DNA from: Alisma plantago-aquatica
Lineage: Eukaryota > Streptophyta > Magnoliopsida > Alismatales > Alismataceae
Assembly (NCBI GenBank): GCA_963693085.1
Contig: OY856410.1
Span: forward strand, 885,361,335-885,425,334
Direction of reading: 5' to 3'
Length of the DNA: 64,000 nt
Shown: positions 22,258 through 34,225 of the stretch, one piece after another
How positions within the stretch are numbered: position 1 is the first letter of the stretch
Layout of the letters: each line of letters starts with the position of its first letter
Made by a program: the position numbers and the translations under genes
Notes under the pieces: generated by a model
Told to the model about the DNA's origin: nothing
Databases searched by the model: none
The model's input: only the letters and a program-made list of their open reading frames with translations

Positions 22258-22867
22258 CCAACAACTAAAACTTGTGAATGATACTAAATGCAAACGAGTC
22301 AAGGAAGTTGAGAGGTCACAAAAAATATTAACTAAATAAAAGCCAATGCAACATTGTTCTTTATTTCCTATGGAGGCGAATACATGGAAATTAATGTTTT
22401 CAAGGCTACTCCTTTGATGGGGCACAAAAAAATCAAGGAAGAAATTAAAATTCCATTGAAGCAAGGCATTCAAGGTAATATTCCAAAAATCGATCAAGAT
22501 CCTATTTGCAATTACCTATGTTCAAAATGTTTTTTCTCTACACAATTTCTCTCCCACATTTCTTATATCCCCATGTCTCTCTCTATGCATTAAATATTCC
22601 ACCTATCTTTATCTCCTCACTACTTCCTCTCCTCCACAATTAATTTTCTCTCCCAAAAGCTGCACTAAGTCAAGAGAAAAGGGAATAGATTGGCCTACAT
22701 GTAACAAAGTTGTGATCAATCCATATGTAACAAAGTTGCAATCCACATGCATGAAATTCAAGTAATCAATAAGAGACATAGCAAATTCAATTTACCATGG
22801 GATGATCAAACATGATTCCTATGCCATAAACAAGGATGATGACTTTCACTTGCATGGATGGTGCCAT
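22258..22867. other. unassigned sequence between copia A and the CACTA element
   Basis: These 610 bp lie between the outer end of the copia A LTR and the CACTA terminus. An open frame of 79 codons (22354-22593, plus strand) has no recognisable domain. A CT-rich stretch follows (22545-22660). This is the only part of the window I cannot place in a transposable element. It could be old host intergenic DNA or part of an older element. Confidence 0.6.
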
Positions 22868-23510
22868 CACTAGCACAAAAACTATCTCTAGCGTCAGTTA
22901 AAACAATCCTATAATATAGGATATAGACCGACACTTAAGTGGGAGACACTACAAACACATGTCGAAGATGTTAGTTCTTTCGAGACTGCAAAACTAGCAC
23001 CATAGATCCAGCCTCGGTTGTGTGGATAAAAGAAACAAACATGGCTAGGAGACTGGGGCATCAGTCCCCTTACAAAAACTAACGTCATAAGAGTCATACC
23101 ATGTCACATTTGTAACTAGTAAAGGACCCTATATAGTCGGTTCGGTAACAACCAAAACCTTTTATGATGTACAGTGTCAGTTGTAGACCAAACAATATTC
23201 GATTGTGATGTATAGTGATAGTTAATTCTACTAAACTGATGACTATGACATGCTACCCAGCATGGTCGTGTTCTCCAGCATACCGTTTTGGTTTTGTCCT
23301 TTAATGTCGGTTATTTTACCTATATCGACAACACATGCCTATAGTGTCGATTTTGGTGTTACAAGCGACGACTAAGTTTTAATTTAAATAGTAGGTCTAT
23401 GTATCTCAACAAGATGCAGAATGTGCAATTCACAATTGGAATTCTAAATATAGGTTAACAACATCTTATGAGTTTAGATTAACAACAAGTCACCAAACCG
23501 ACAATAGCAA
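22868..23510. repeat. CACTA terminal repeat and subterminal repeats
   Basis: The terminus CACTAGCAC is followed by dispersed GTCGGTT/AACCGAC variants (for example near 22927, 23138, 23186, 23307, 23345 and 23498). Subterminal arrays like these are the binding sites of the TNPA-type protein in En/Spm elements. Confidence 0.75.
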
Positions 23511-23817
23511 ACATAATGTGCATATAATTTTTATTCACTCTTCAATTCCATTTCATCATATGTGCAAACATAAATCTTTACATTCATTCACACACATGAT
23601 ACTTCATTTACATATACACCAATTCCATTCTCATGACATGTAGACACACAATTCATTCATTCATACACAATTCAGTCATTCATCTTCACATTCACACACA
23701 TGTATATATATCATCATTCTCATTTGCACCTATAATTTAGTTGCATCAAATTTAAAGTTGTAAGAAGTTATAGGCACCACATGTATATAGAAACAATGAC
23801 ATCAAACTTTAGAAAAG

Positions 23818-24064
23818 TCATTCCTTATCCCAATCAAATTCAAAGTTTGCTTCCTTTTCAAAGGTTTGTGCCCATTGTTCTCGTATCTCATCTAGTTGTT
23901 CTATCGTATAGGCCATTTGTATGTCTTCTAGCTTTTCTAACGTATTTAAGTCTTTCATTTTAAACACCTACAAAGATAATGAGGTATATAAGATAACGAG
24001 GTATATAATTAATAAGTTTGATATTTTTCTATTATCCAATGAGACTATGTACTTATGATGATCA

Positions 24065-24113
<49 letters not shown>

Positions 24114-26620
24114 TGATGTCTAGTGCCCAATACCTGATAATCATGTCCATATATCACATCATGTAGCATCTGCATGCCCAACCATTGTCTTGTACAGAAC
24201 ACTACAAATTTCAACATACAAAATGTTAATAAATAAAAGTAACCATAGTTGGCATAAATATGCATTGGAGTCAAAAAAACTACCTCAACATTCTCCCAAA
24301 CTACCACTTTCTTTTTCTTATCCATATTTCCTCCAGCTTTTTTGAATTCTTTATAGCCTTATACGTTAATGTAATACATTGAATTACATTAGTAAATAGT
24401 CATAATATATATATATGTTAACAAGTATAAATATAAAAAATATTCACGTAAATAATGCCTTTTTCAAATTGTGTCCCTCACTGTCTATTTGTCACCCTTA
24501 GGAGATAATACACAGTTAGCGTCGTGCAAACAATAACTAATAACACCCAGTATTTAATCCAAAGTGATAAGAAGGAAAACAAAATATAACTCAAAATCCA
24601 TAATGAAATGTAATTTATTAAGTTAAAATTATAAGCGGAGTAAGTAAACTTACTCAACATTGTATGGAGCTAACACCACGCTCTTTTTCTTTTTACCAAA
24701 ATATTTAAATGAGGTAGAGCAGTATTGGGTAATAGATACAAGGTCTTTAATCACACGACTAATCAAGGATGGAACTAGAAATGCCACTTGGGGCAGTGAA
24801 AACTATGTACAGACCCTATGTAAGAAGTTGCAAAACATATATCATGTATACATTAATACATAAGAAAATAGATCAACGTATATAAAATGAGGTATATAAC
24901 TATATAAAATCTCACCAAATCCAAAGTTCTATCACAGATATATTCAACCAAGCATAACCAAACAACTCTAAAACATCTTGTAGAAATATACTAGTATCAT
25001 GAGGTTGACCTACAGCGTCCTCCTTAATAGAAACCATCATAAGCGGTCCTTCTTCATGTTTTCCTATCCATGGTGCCATACACCTACATTGAGGACTTAT
25101 CAAGTCAAATAGGTCCTTTGTAAGCCAACCAGGTAATTGAGGAGGAGATGGAGGTGGAGGTGGAGGACAGTCTATAAGGGGTTTTTAGGCACTATGTCCT
25201 ACACATATATAATATTATATCAATGTTGTCATGTATATAAAGATACAAACATAATGTAAATTTACCATACATTGGTAAAGATAACTCCAGCTTTAGGCCT
25301 CGTGACCATGACACCGTCTGCATCACCAATCATTTTGTGTTTGGGGTGCTCATAAGGTAGTGCATTCTGCTTCTAAGGAATGTAGACAAGGTTCGGCATC
25401 ACATGGACCGCATTGGTAGGCAACAGTGCACCATGAATCGTGTCACCTTCAAGGCATAGGTAAGCCGCACCCAAAACAATGACATATTCTTGTAATTTAA
25501 GACGGCATGGCCTTAACCCATAAAAATTTGCATAGAGTGTTATGTATATTATACAAATCATTTTGAAAGACTAATATGTCATAAAAATACTTACAACATA
25601 TGTGCTAGGTGGGTCGACAAGATTACTCCCAACCACCTCAATCTTAGGAGGGTCCACCTCGTATAAAAAGTGGGATGACACATGTACTATCTGAGGAGAT
25701 GATTGAGAAGCATGATACTAGCTCATTTCTTCCTGAATTCCCTTTACAATTAACTTGTGTACCTCCTCTTTTGAGAATCCCCCTTTCTGGACAGATTTGC
25801 GCTTATGCTCTGATGGCCCCGAAGAACGCTCTTATATTGACACATGCGCCGGCAGCCCTAACATGCCCAGTATGCTCTAGGTTACCTAGAGCAACTATCA
25901 ATTCATCCCTTGTGCCCTCAGGGATGAACTTGCCTTGTATCATGTGCACGTAGAACTCCCTCTAATCATCATCAATAGCAATTGGTAAGTAAAACATAAC
26001 AATCATCAATACTAATTGCTCTGAGAATTGAATTTTACCATTTATGTAGTCACCTCAGCAGTTGAGGGGTTGGGTATATCTCTAGATTTGTTTTGCCTTC
26101 CAGCTATCCATAGATCATGGAGAAGTAGAGGTTCAATAGTAGTACAGGACTCAGTAGTCCTAGGAGTAGGTTGCTGAGAAGAAGACATTTGCAGTAGCCT
26201 TTGATGAAGATGTGCATAGCCAACTAGACCCATCGTGTGATTGTACACATTCTTTACACGTCTTTCTCTTTGAGCATCGCTTGCAGCCTGGTTAGTAACA
26301 AACATCAATGGTAATTGGTAAGTAAAACATAACAATCAAGGTCAAGGTTAAACAATGAATTCATAGGAATGTATTCAAAATGGGGAGTGAGGCTTAATAC
26401 CTTGAATTGATTCGTATTTTTCATAGCAAAAAGCACCCCATATGTCTCCAGGCCAAGATAACACCATTGCTCAGTGGCTGACTTCTTCCTCTTCTCAGCA
26501 TCTCGTATGTATAGTCTTGTCAGAGTTGTCCTATAATTCCTCAATTGCCTCCCACAATATTGCATCACCTTTTTACAATGTAGTTTTTCATCCAGGTCAT
26601 AAATGATCTACAAAAGTTCA
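23818..26620 (-). pseudogene. CACTA second gene: Transposase_24-like (TNPA-type) with Ulp1-like C-terminus
   Basis: Pieces on the minus strand, in order: YDLDEKL...YRTTLTRLYI (26480-26610); QRERRVKNVYNHTMG and LHDLWIAGRQNKSRDIPNPSTAEV (26045-26290), the Transposase_24 signature; EHTGHVRAAGACVNIRAFFG (about 25815-25880); EYVIVLGAAYLCLEG (25430-25480); a YWVLLVI segment (24520-24545) recalling the His-Trp block of C48/Ulp1 proteases; and a C-terminus ending ...EQWAQTFEKEANFEFDWDKE, with its stop at 23818-23820. The pieces are separated by AT-rich intervals that look like introns. The expected protease His is Tyr, and no convincing catalytic Cys is seen, so the protease part is probably inactive. 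Exon edges are not resolved. Confidence 0.65.
24067..24108. repeat. (AT)21 microsatellite
   Basis: Perfect AT dinucleotide run of 42 bp in an AT-rich, intron-like part of the CACTA element. It gives rise to spurious Tyr-Ile open frames on the minus strand. Confidence 0.97.
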
Positions 26621-27259
26621 TATACTTAATGGAATATTCTTAAAAATAGAATTGTAAATAGCCTTAAAAACAAAATTGTAAATGACAATATCTCACACAT
26701 AGTTCTTTCCATTTGAAGTCTTTCTTGCTTCTATAATTCTATGCCAAGATTCTACTACTACACTACACTGGCTATGAGTAATAACCCCTAGACATGCCAC
26801 AAAAGAGTTGTGGTTCTTTCCAAAAGGATTTTTTGCATGATCAAACTCAACAAATTCAATTTGTTACCCCTTTGTTGTTTCAACTTGTTCATTGTGGTGA
26901 TGCCCCTTATTTTTGCACACTGAAGATGTTGCTCATCAAGATGAACAAATGAATAAGATCCTCAGGGTGTACATCCTCAACCTAAAATTGTCAAAAAAAT
27001 TACATATAGGTCATAAAAAGATATAACTTATAAATGCGATAAAACAATATAAAAATACAACAAGATAGACATATTGTAAAATGCACATATCTGTAATAAA
27101 CCAATACACAACTTACACTAGTGTCAAGGTGCACATCACAATGTTGTTGATCCTCACAGTAATCATCATCACGGTCATCATACTCATGGTCACATGTCAT
27201 ATGAAAGAATTTCATATAAATAAAAAAATATAGATCTGACATTTAAAAAAAAGCATGCC

Positions 27260-28596
27260 TCTAATATTGAGACATTTTATCAATTAACACCCCCTTAGTG
27301 TGATCTCCACACACATATAAGTCAACATCAATTTTAATATTTGGAGTTGGCAAGCCAACTAAGAATGGACTGGAGTCATCATACTTGTCATAGTACTCTT
27401 CTTCATCTATAGGATCTTCAATGAACTATCTTTTACCATGAAGAACAACTGACCATTTTTCATTTGCAAGATCATTAATATAAAATACTTTCTTCACTTG
27501 TGATGCCATTTTGAATGGTTCACCCTTCTCACCAATCTTTTCAAAATTCACTAATGTGAAACTCAATTCATCCACTACAACTCCTTTGATGTTATCAACT
27601 CAATTACACTTACATATCAGAATTCTGAAATCTACATAGTCAAACTCCCATATGTCTTGAATGACACCGTAATATGAAATTTTTGCTTCACGTGGACTCT
27701 TATCCTTCACACTAGAAAAAACAATGAAGATGCTTGAAGGGTGACCCTGCTGATTTGGACGATACTCTTATCATATTAATGTTTGGTGTAATATGAAAAT
27801 CCATTTATGTCAAACCCTTCATAAGTTATAGCATTCATTTTTGGTTTAAAGGCAAGGAATTTGATATTTTTAGCAACATCATTTGGTGTTTGAGATAGTT
27901 GACATAAGACTATCTTTGAACCACCTAATAAATGTCTTGTTATGCTCTTTAGCAAGCCACATTGAATTGGCTCAAGGATATTTTATCATGATAAATTTGG
28001 TATGTTCGGTGATATAAACACTCACTTTGTCGACGTTGTGTAAAATATACAAGTGAGCTTGTTCTCACAGCTCACAACTTATTCCTTTCACTAGTTCTCC
28101 TAAAGTCCCTTTTCCAGAATAGTCCTCAATATTTTTGTCATTTACAAGAGCTTTATTACAACTCAGAAAGTCATTGCAGAAGTCCATAACCTCCCTGGAC
28201 ACATAACCCTCAATAATACTCCCTTCGGGCCGATAATGATTTCAAACATGATCTTTAAAAACACTCATGTACCATTCAAAAAGATACATCCAATACAAGA
28301 AAACTAGTCCCAACATTTTCACTTCCCTAGTCAAATGGACAACAAGATGTGCCATGATATCAAAGAATGAAGGAGGAAAATACATCTCAAGATGGGAAAG
28401 GGTAACAACCACTTCTCTTTATAACTTATCCAGATTTTCAGGATCAATAACTTTGTTGCATATAGTGTTGAAGAAGAAATAAAGTCTGATGATTGCAAAC
28501 CCTACATGTTTCAGCAATACAGAACGAATTGCCATGGGTAATATTTGTTGCATTAGAGTGTGACAATCATGAGATTTAAAACCTATCAGCTTCAGA
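27260..28596 (-). pseudogene. CACTA transposase (TNPD/Tnp2-type), C-terminal part with DUF4218 and DUF4216
   Basis: DUF4218: GFKSHDCHTLMQQILPMAIR starts near 28585 and continues through ICNKVIDPENL (28420) to SFFDIMAHLVVHL, YRPEGSIIEGYV and GELVKGISCEL (to about 28060). DUF4216: YGVIQDIWEFDYVDFRI, VDELSFTLVN, FKMASQVKKVFYINDLANEKWSVVLHGK lie at about 27420-27690. These are the domains that follow the Tnp2 catalytic domain in plant CACTA transposases. Several in-frame stops mark it as broken. The first 21 codons of the open frame upstream of 28596 belong to the copia B LTR, not to the transposase. Confidence 0.88.
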
Positions 28597-30634
28597 TGTA
28601 GGGAAATATGGTACAGAGCAAACAACGGAATTTGAAATTTTATTACCATATTCCCCATAATTAGTAGATCATGTCAATAAATATAATGTAAGAAGGATGG
28701 TTTATGGGATATACCTAGTCTTGGAGCAAGTCCAGCAACAATCTTCATCATTGTAGATGCACAACTTTGAATCCTAGTTGCACTGGGACATGTCTCACTA
28801 CTACTCCTATTGGTCGACACCATGGACTGCACTCCACAAACGTTGTCTTCTTTAGTAGGTCCTCTTGTCAGGGACCATTGGTTGACGTTGTCCTCCAAGT
28901 GATAAACAACGGCCTCCCGCCTTTATGGTAGTCCACACGGACCACCTAGAACTCTTGTCATTCTACAAGAACGATTAGGTTGGAGACATCCCTCATGTTT
29001 GTGTACTAGTCGCCAACTTGCTCTCCCACAATGACAACTTTCAGTTGTTCTCTGCTGTGTCTATCCCCCCTTGTCGGGTAGAACTTGCATGGGCTCTCTT
29101 GGTTATCACAATCTGAGAGGACAACATTTGTTAGAGGAATTGATTCTCAATTGTCTATATTGTGCTCTAGGAAGCCCCTGATACCCATTTTTTATAGTAC
29201 AGGCTAGGGTCAAGGTTACCAGTTGCTATCTGATACGAGATTAATGTGCAGGAGTGGAACAGACCAAAAGAACTCAAATTTTTGCAACAATTCTAGAAAT
29301 TGCACAACATATGACAATTGAAACGGTTGTTTGGCAAAGCCAGACGGTCGTCTCACACGCGATACGGTCATTTTGTGGTTTCCAATTATTCACAAATTTG
29401 GAAAATTAATTCCCATCAATGTAAGACTTTGATTTCCTTATACAAAAAGTATTGCTCAAGCAAAATGAGTAGGGAAACATCTAGAACCTTCCCTGGTCGA
29501 ATTGAACCATCTCTCCCAAGTGAGATGACCGTATCGGTTCACCCAGATGGTCGTTTGGTGATCCAAGTCAAGCCTATTTGGTCGGGTCTGTTTGTTCCAT
29601 TGCCAATTTCAACTCACAACCAAGCCTGACACCTAGACGCCCATCTTAACTCTTGATACAGCCATTTGGCACTTCCAGACGATCGTCTCAACATTTGAGA
29701 TGGGTGTTTGGCACTGCTGTCAACATGTTTGTTGCATGAATCAAATGCCTAAACACTTTAGCACTTAATTCAATTATCATTCGGGATCTAAACTCCTCTT
29801 CTATGTCCCCTATGTGTGTGACCCTATAGGTCCCATATTACGTTGGCAGTGAATGTCCATAACACTTATGACAACATAAGCAATGAGCGGTGCCTAGTCG
29901 CACATCAATGCTACCCAAGTAAATGGAAAATTTGGAGAACAACTTCAACCTACAAATTGTGTTTGGTGTTATAGTGTTTGTATAGTTCCTTTGTCTCTGA
30001 TGTCTAGATTGAACTAGAGGCATGGAGCAGTCACCCTCATTATTATTCAATCTTATTTCTTGAACCAAGAGCAGACTGTCTGAGATATATGTAAGCTCAA
30101 TATCACATAGTCAATCACATGTGCATGGCCATGCTTTTCTCAATCTCACTAATCAAGAAGCCTAGGACATCACACTCCAATAAGAGGGACAAATCTCATA
30201 TCTATAATTCACACACTATTCCCATGTGTCAAAGCCACCCAATCATCACCTTTATAACAACCTATGTTTCAGGACTGTGTTTGATGATGTCAAAGTGTAC
30301 CCAATGACATGTGATGAGTGGAGTGATTTCAATTCTAAGAACCACAACCACACCATCACTGTGAGACCTGACTATGACTTCCATGTGTCAGTTTCACGGT
30401 GGGTCTTTCTGATACACTTTTCTCTAACATGTATCTGTGTAATTGGTTTGATATCGCCATATCATGACTACTGAGACTCAATCATCAACTAACTCACACT
30501 TTGATCTTATGTGTTATTGTTGTCTATCAACCTTCCACAATAATAGTCGATTAGGGACATAATGCGGATGTAAATATGTAATCTTAACATCCATATGATC
30601 TCATTTCTTTCACGTCACATACTTGAAGACATAC
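28597..30634 (-). repeat. Copia B 3' LTR, left (distal) part
   Basis: It aligns with the copia A LTR from its outer end (minus strand ...CCCTACA at 28597) up to the point where TE5 interrupts it at 30634. CATAC at 30630-30634 is one copy of the TE5 target duplication. Joined with 47197-47367 the LTR is about 2.2 kb. The bases 28592-28596 (TCAGA) are the predicted copia B target duplication; its partner lies outside the window. Confidence 0.85.
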
Positions 30635-31546
30635 TGTAACGACCCTGACTTAGGTTATGAGGTAACCCTATTTGTTTTGGCTAATAAAGTTGCTTAGACC
30701 TTTAATATAATCCTCTAAGGTGTTTTTTTATCATGTGAAACACTTATGATTCAAATTTGGCCCCGATTGAATGTTGTTTGAGCAATTTTCCTTTATTTTG
30801 GACCAAAGTGCAATTTACCAAAGTTGAGGGGTTATATTGCAAAATGTCACATGTTTAACATGCCTCATGTGTTTTAGCATCATTATAGAGAGAATTTTGC
30901 AAGGTGGTGGTTTGTGGAAAGCCCAAATTCCAAGTTTGAACTTTTTTTAATAATGTTGGTACCTTGTGCACCAATTTTGGTACAAATTGTTATTTACCCA
31001 AAATGTAGGGTTGATATGCAAATTACCACCTCTATAGTGTTCCTACTTCCTCTATGTATCATTTAGAGGAGATATAATGAATGAGACACCATGTTTGAAT
31101 CAATTATGAATGATGGTAATCTTGGTGTTGAAATGACCAAGAAAAGGGTTGAATATGAAAGCTTAACTTGAGTTGTATCAAGTTGAAAAGCTTATATCTG
31201 AGTGCCTATCGGCCAAGGAGCCATAGGACAAGCCTCATATCGTTTTATGAACTATTGGAAAATTCCATATCATGCAAAGAACCTCAAGGAGGTGAGTTGT
31301 GTCGAGTTGCAACTTCCTTAGTAAAGTTGTGACAGGTTGAGAATAAAGTGATGAATTAATTGATATATCTTATTCAAAAGGATACGTAATAGATGCATTT
31401 GCATCTCTAGATGATCCTCAACTGTTTTCCAAGAAAAGATAAATGTTTAGGCATGCATGTACACATGTCATCCATGCATGGACACGTGGCACCTACTAGC
31501 TCAAATTGTTGACACCTCATTTTTACTTTCCTTCATGAGCAACAAG

Positions 31547-31554
31547 TATATATA
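31547..31554 (+). promoter_or_regulatory. candidate TATA box, TE5 5' LTR
   Basis: GTATATATACCCC lies 912 bp into the LTR. The same block is kept in the 3' LTR (42907) and in the TE7 LTR (53176), with the flanking CACCCCTTAGTGCA segment also conserved. It would start the transcript roughly 0.94 kb into the LTR. Confidence 0.55.
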
Positions 31555-32279
31555 CCCCTAGTTTCACCCCTTAGTGCAATTTTGCGACCTTTACCACCCT
31601 CCTACCCTATTATATCGTTCATATAGATCCTATATCATGAATGGATGTTGTGGTATCGTGCATGGGCCCTTGGGTATCGCCCGTTACAAGATCATATCGC
31701 CCAAGTAGGTGATATCGGCCATATAGGGTGATATCGCCCATAGTGAAGTGTTTTGATCATAAGTGAGTGGAATATCGTGAAAATGAGTGTCATATTGTCC
31801 ATGGGTGGTGGAATATCGTGCAATAATAGTATGGTATCGTGCAAGGGTGCTAAGGATCAAGAAGGAGCTCATACTTAACCCTAAGGTGAGGCAATGATCA
31901 TCTTCAACCTTGGATTGAAGAATGATTATAGGGTTATGATCTTTCTTTCCTTTCTTCTTCATCAATTGCTTATCCATGGTAATTCCTTGTATATGAAGGA
32001 GTTGTGAAAGAGCCTTGTACCTTTGATAAGTCATCTTCAACCTTAGGAACGTGGAGCTTTGGAGCTTGGAGCTTTGAAGTTGTTCTTAAGGTGAGTTATA
32101 TAACTTGAACTCAACCATGTTATTATTCATCACCTAAATTGCTATACTCAATGAATTACTTTTAATTCCGAAATTTCCTGAAATAGTTGATGAAATTATG
32201 AGTTCTAGTAGTTTCTTAGACCTATTTCCATGAACTATAATAGTTAGAACTATGGTCTAGAGCTTGAAGATGATGGTAT

Positions 32280-33130
32280 CACTTTATAAAAGTGATATCG
32301 GGTGCAAGCGTACAAGCAAGCACCTCTAACCTGATATGGTGATGCACCTACTCCATTAAAATGATATGAAAAAATAGTATATATTCTTGCACAATATGAG
32401 GGTTTAGTATACACCTATTGCATGATAGGAAGTCTATTATAGACTTATGCATGATACAAGGTCAATTGTATACTTGTAAGTTGACAAGAAACCCTAATTT
32501 GGGTAACCCGATATAAGTGAAGAGTAACAAGTGCTATTGCACGATATGATTATATAATACATCATTGGTACTTAGTATCATGAGGTCTACATGACCTTTC
32601 ACGACATGGTTGCACGACACATGACCTTGCACGATAGGGTTGCACGATACACAACCCTAGACAATATGGTAGCCTGACATGGTGATGAGTTGATACCTCT
32701 TAAACATCATGGGCGACACACATATGTACCATGTGTCCGTCAAAATCAACCCTAACCCGACATGGGTGTTTCAACCTAATGTTTGATGGTGTAGCCCAAT
32801 ATGGTTTGGTGCCCTACACTCCTATTGACTTGTACATTGGGTTGAACCTGATATGGCAAACCCTAATCTGTCACAGCCAACCCTAGATGGTGTGCCACCC
32901 GATATGGTGATTGAATGCACCTCTAGTCCGACATGGTGATGGTTTAATACCTAATGCACGACATGGGTAACACATAAAAACACTTATGACCTGAAATGGA
33001 TGATGATCATATACCTCTAGCCCGATATGGTGAGTGATCATACACCTCCAACCCGATATGGTGGTGCCTATACACTTACAACCCGATATGGTGAACATAT
33101 GTACACTTCTAACCCGAGATACCTTGTAAA
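32280..33130 (+). repeat. CCCGATATGG motif array, TE5 5' LTR
   Basis: About 20 copies of C(C/A)CGATATGG or close variants (CGACATGG, CGATAGGG, CAATATGG) occur in 850 bp, commonly about 25-40 bp apart, with connecting words such as GTG-TACACCTC-TAAC. Equivalents lie at about 43640-44490 (3' LTR) and 53910-54750 (TE7). Confidence 0.85.
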
Positions 33131-33969
33131 GGTGAGGGCAAGACACTCTTAGAAGTGATGAGTGTAACACCAAGTAATGGTGTGGCTAATACCTTGATAG
33201 GTGAAACATCTAAAGTGGATGATAATGGACAATCCTTATATCAACAATGCCTCAACCTGAGATAAGTCCATATCACTTGAAGATAGTTGGGTAATTCAAA
33301 TGTGTGACTTATGGCCAATACTTTACAAGATTATTATGATGGATGGTGGATAAAGTATTAGGATGGGACATACCCTAATACAAGATAAGCTGACGAACTT
33401 AAGTAAGTTAAAAGTGATGAGGGAAGTGATACATCAAGATATGATAAATGTCACATCCAGCACCTCAAGGTTGATATACCTTGATGCATTTTAAGTCCAA
33501 TATACTTGGATGAGTAACACATGAAGTGTATCATGTCAATTGTTACATTGAGATGTAATGCACTTTGATAAGTGTAGGTTAATATACCTTGAGAAAGGGT
33601 TAAGCCAAGTTCATAAAGTATGATGTAATCATATTCTGGTAAGGATGAGAGAGGAACTCATACCTTGTGTTAATAATCATTTAATGATAAATGATGAGAA
33701 TTAATAAGTATGATTGAATACTTATGATATCAAAGTATGATCCTAGATGTGTGGAGCAATGAATTAGGGTTCGATCATTGATAATATGATCTTGAAAACC
33801 TAAATGGTTAATAATGGAAAACCATAACCCTAATGAAGGGTGATGATATGTAAGAGAAACCCTAATCGATAAGAAAGGGAAAACCTAACCCTAATGATGG
33901 GAAGGTTGTAATTCTTTTATTGCATAGCCTTGTAAGGCATGTTAAATACTTGTATAACAAGTATAATGA

Positions 33970-34225
33970 TTAATGGCCTTGTGAGCCATGTGAATAAGTT
34001 GTTTCCTAGTGAGAGGTGACAAGATATGTAATGGCCTTGTGAGCCATGTGAATAAGTTGTTGCCTAGTGAGAGGTGACAAGATACTTAATGGGCCTTGTG
34101 AGCCATGTGAATAAGTTGTTACCGAGTGAGAGGTGACAAGATGGAATGGCCTTGTGAGCCATGTGACAATTTGTTGCCTAGTGAGAGGTGACAAGATACG
34201 TAATGGGCCTTGTGAGCCATGTGAG
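33970..34225 (+). repeat. 57-bp tandem repeat, TE5 5' LTR
   Basis: A unit built of GGCCTTGTGAGCCATGTGAA, a TAAGTTGTT segment and CTAGTGAGAGGTGACAAGAT is repeated about 4.5 times. Equivalent arrays are at about 45332-45590 (3' LTR) and 55516-55770 (TE7, with slightly different copies). Single divergent copies occur in the alpha LTRs. Confidence 0.85.

Larger units (their letters stand above)
22868..28596 (-). mobile_element. CACTA (En/Spm-type) DNA transposon, 3' end, interrupted by copia B
   Basis: The left terminus starts CACTAGCACAAAAACT at 22868, the standard CACTA end, followed over about 600 bp by subterminal copies of (A/T)GTGTCGGTT-like units on both strands. On the minus strand, transposase-type domains run from 28596 leftward: DUF4218, DUF4216, then a second gene with a Transposase_24-like part and a Ulp1-like C-terminus. 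At 28597 the transposase is cut by the copia B LTR; the rest, including the main Tnp2 domain and the other terminus, should lie right of the window. Confidence 0.88.

Noticed and set aside
22354..22593. Possible small host gene of 79 codons
   Set aside because: No recognisable domain, and the frame length is not unusual by chance in this sequence.
24062..24325. Open frames with Tyr-Ile repeats
   Set aside because: They translate the (AT)n microsatellite.
32883..33173. Minus-strand open frame repeated in three LTRs (also 44352-44534 and 54573-54794) with near-identical protein
   Set aside because: It lies in the CGATATGG array antisense to the element, and its conservation is explained by LTR homology. 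No domain, and it is cut short in two of the three copies.
34006..34194. Repetitive minus-strand open frame (also 45367-45555)
   Set aside because: It is a translation of the 57-bp tandem repeat, whose length is a multiple of three; no sign of a protein.
33970..34225. CRISPR-like regular repeat
   Set aside because: The repeats are contiguous without unique spacers and sit in a plant LTR.
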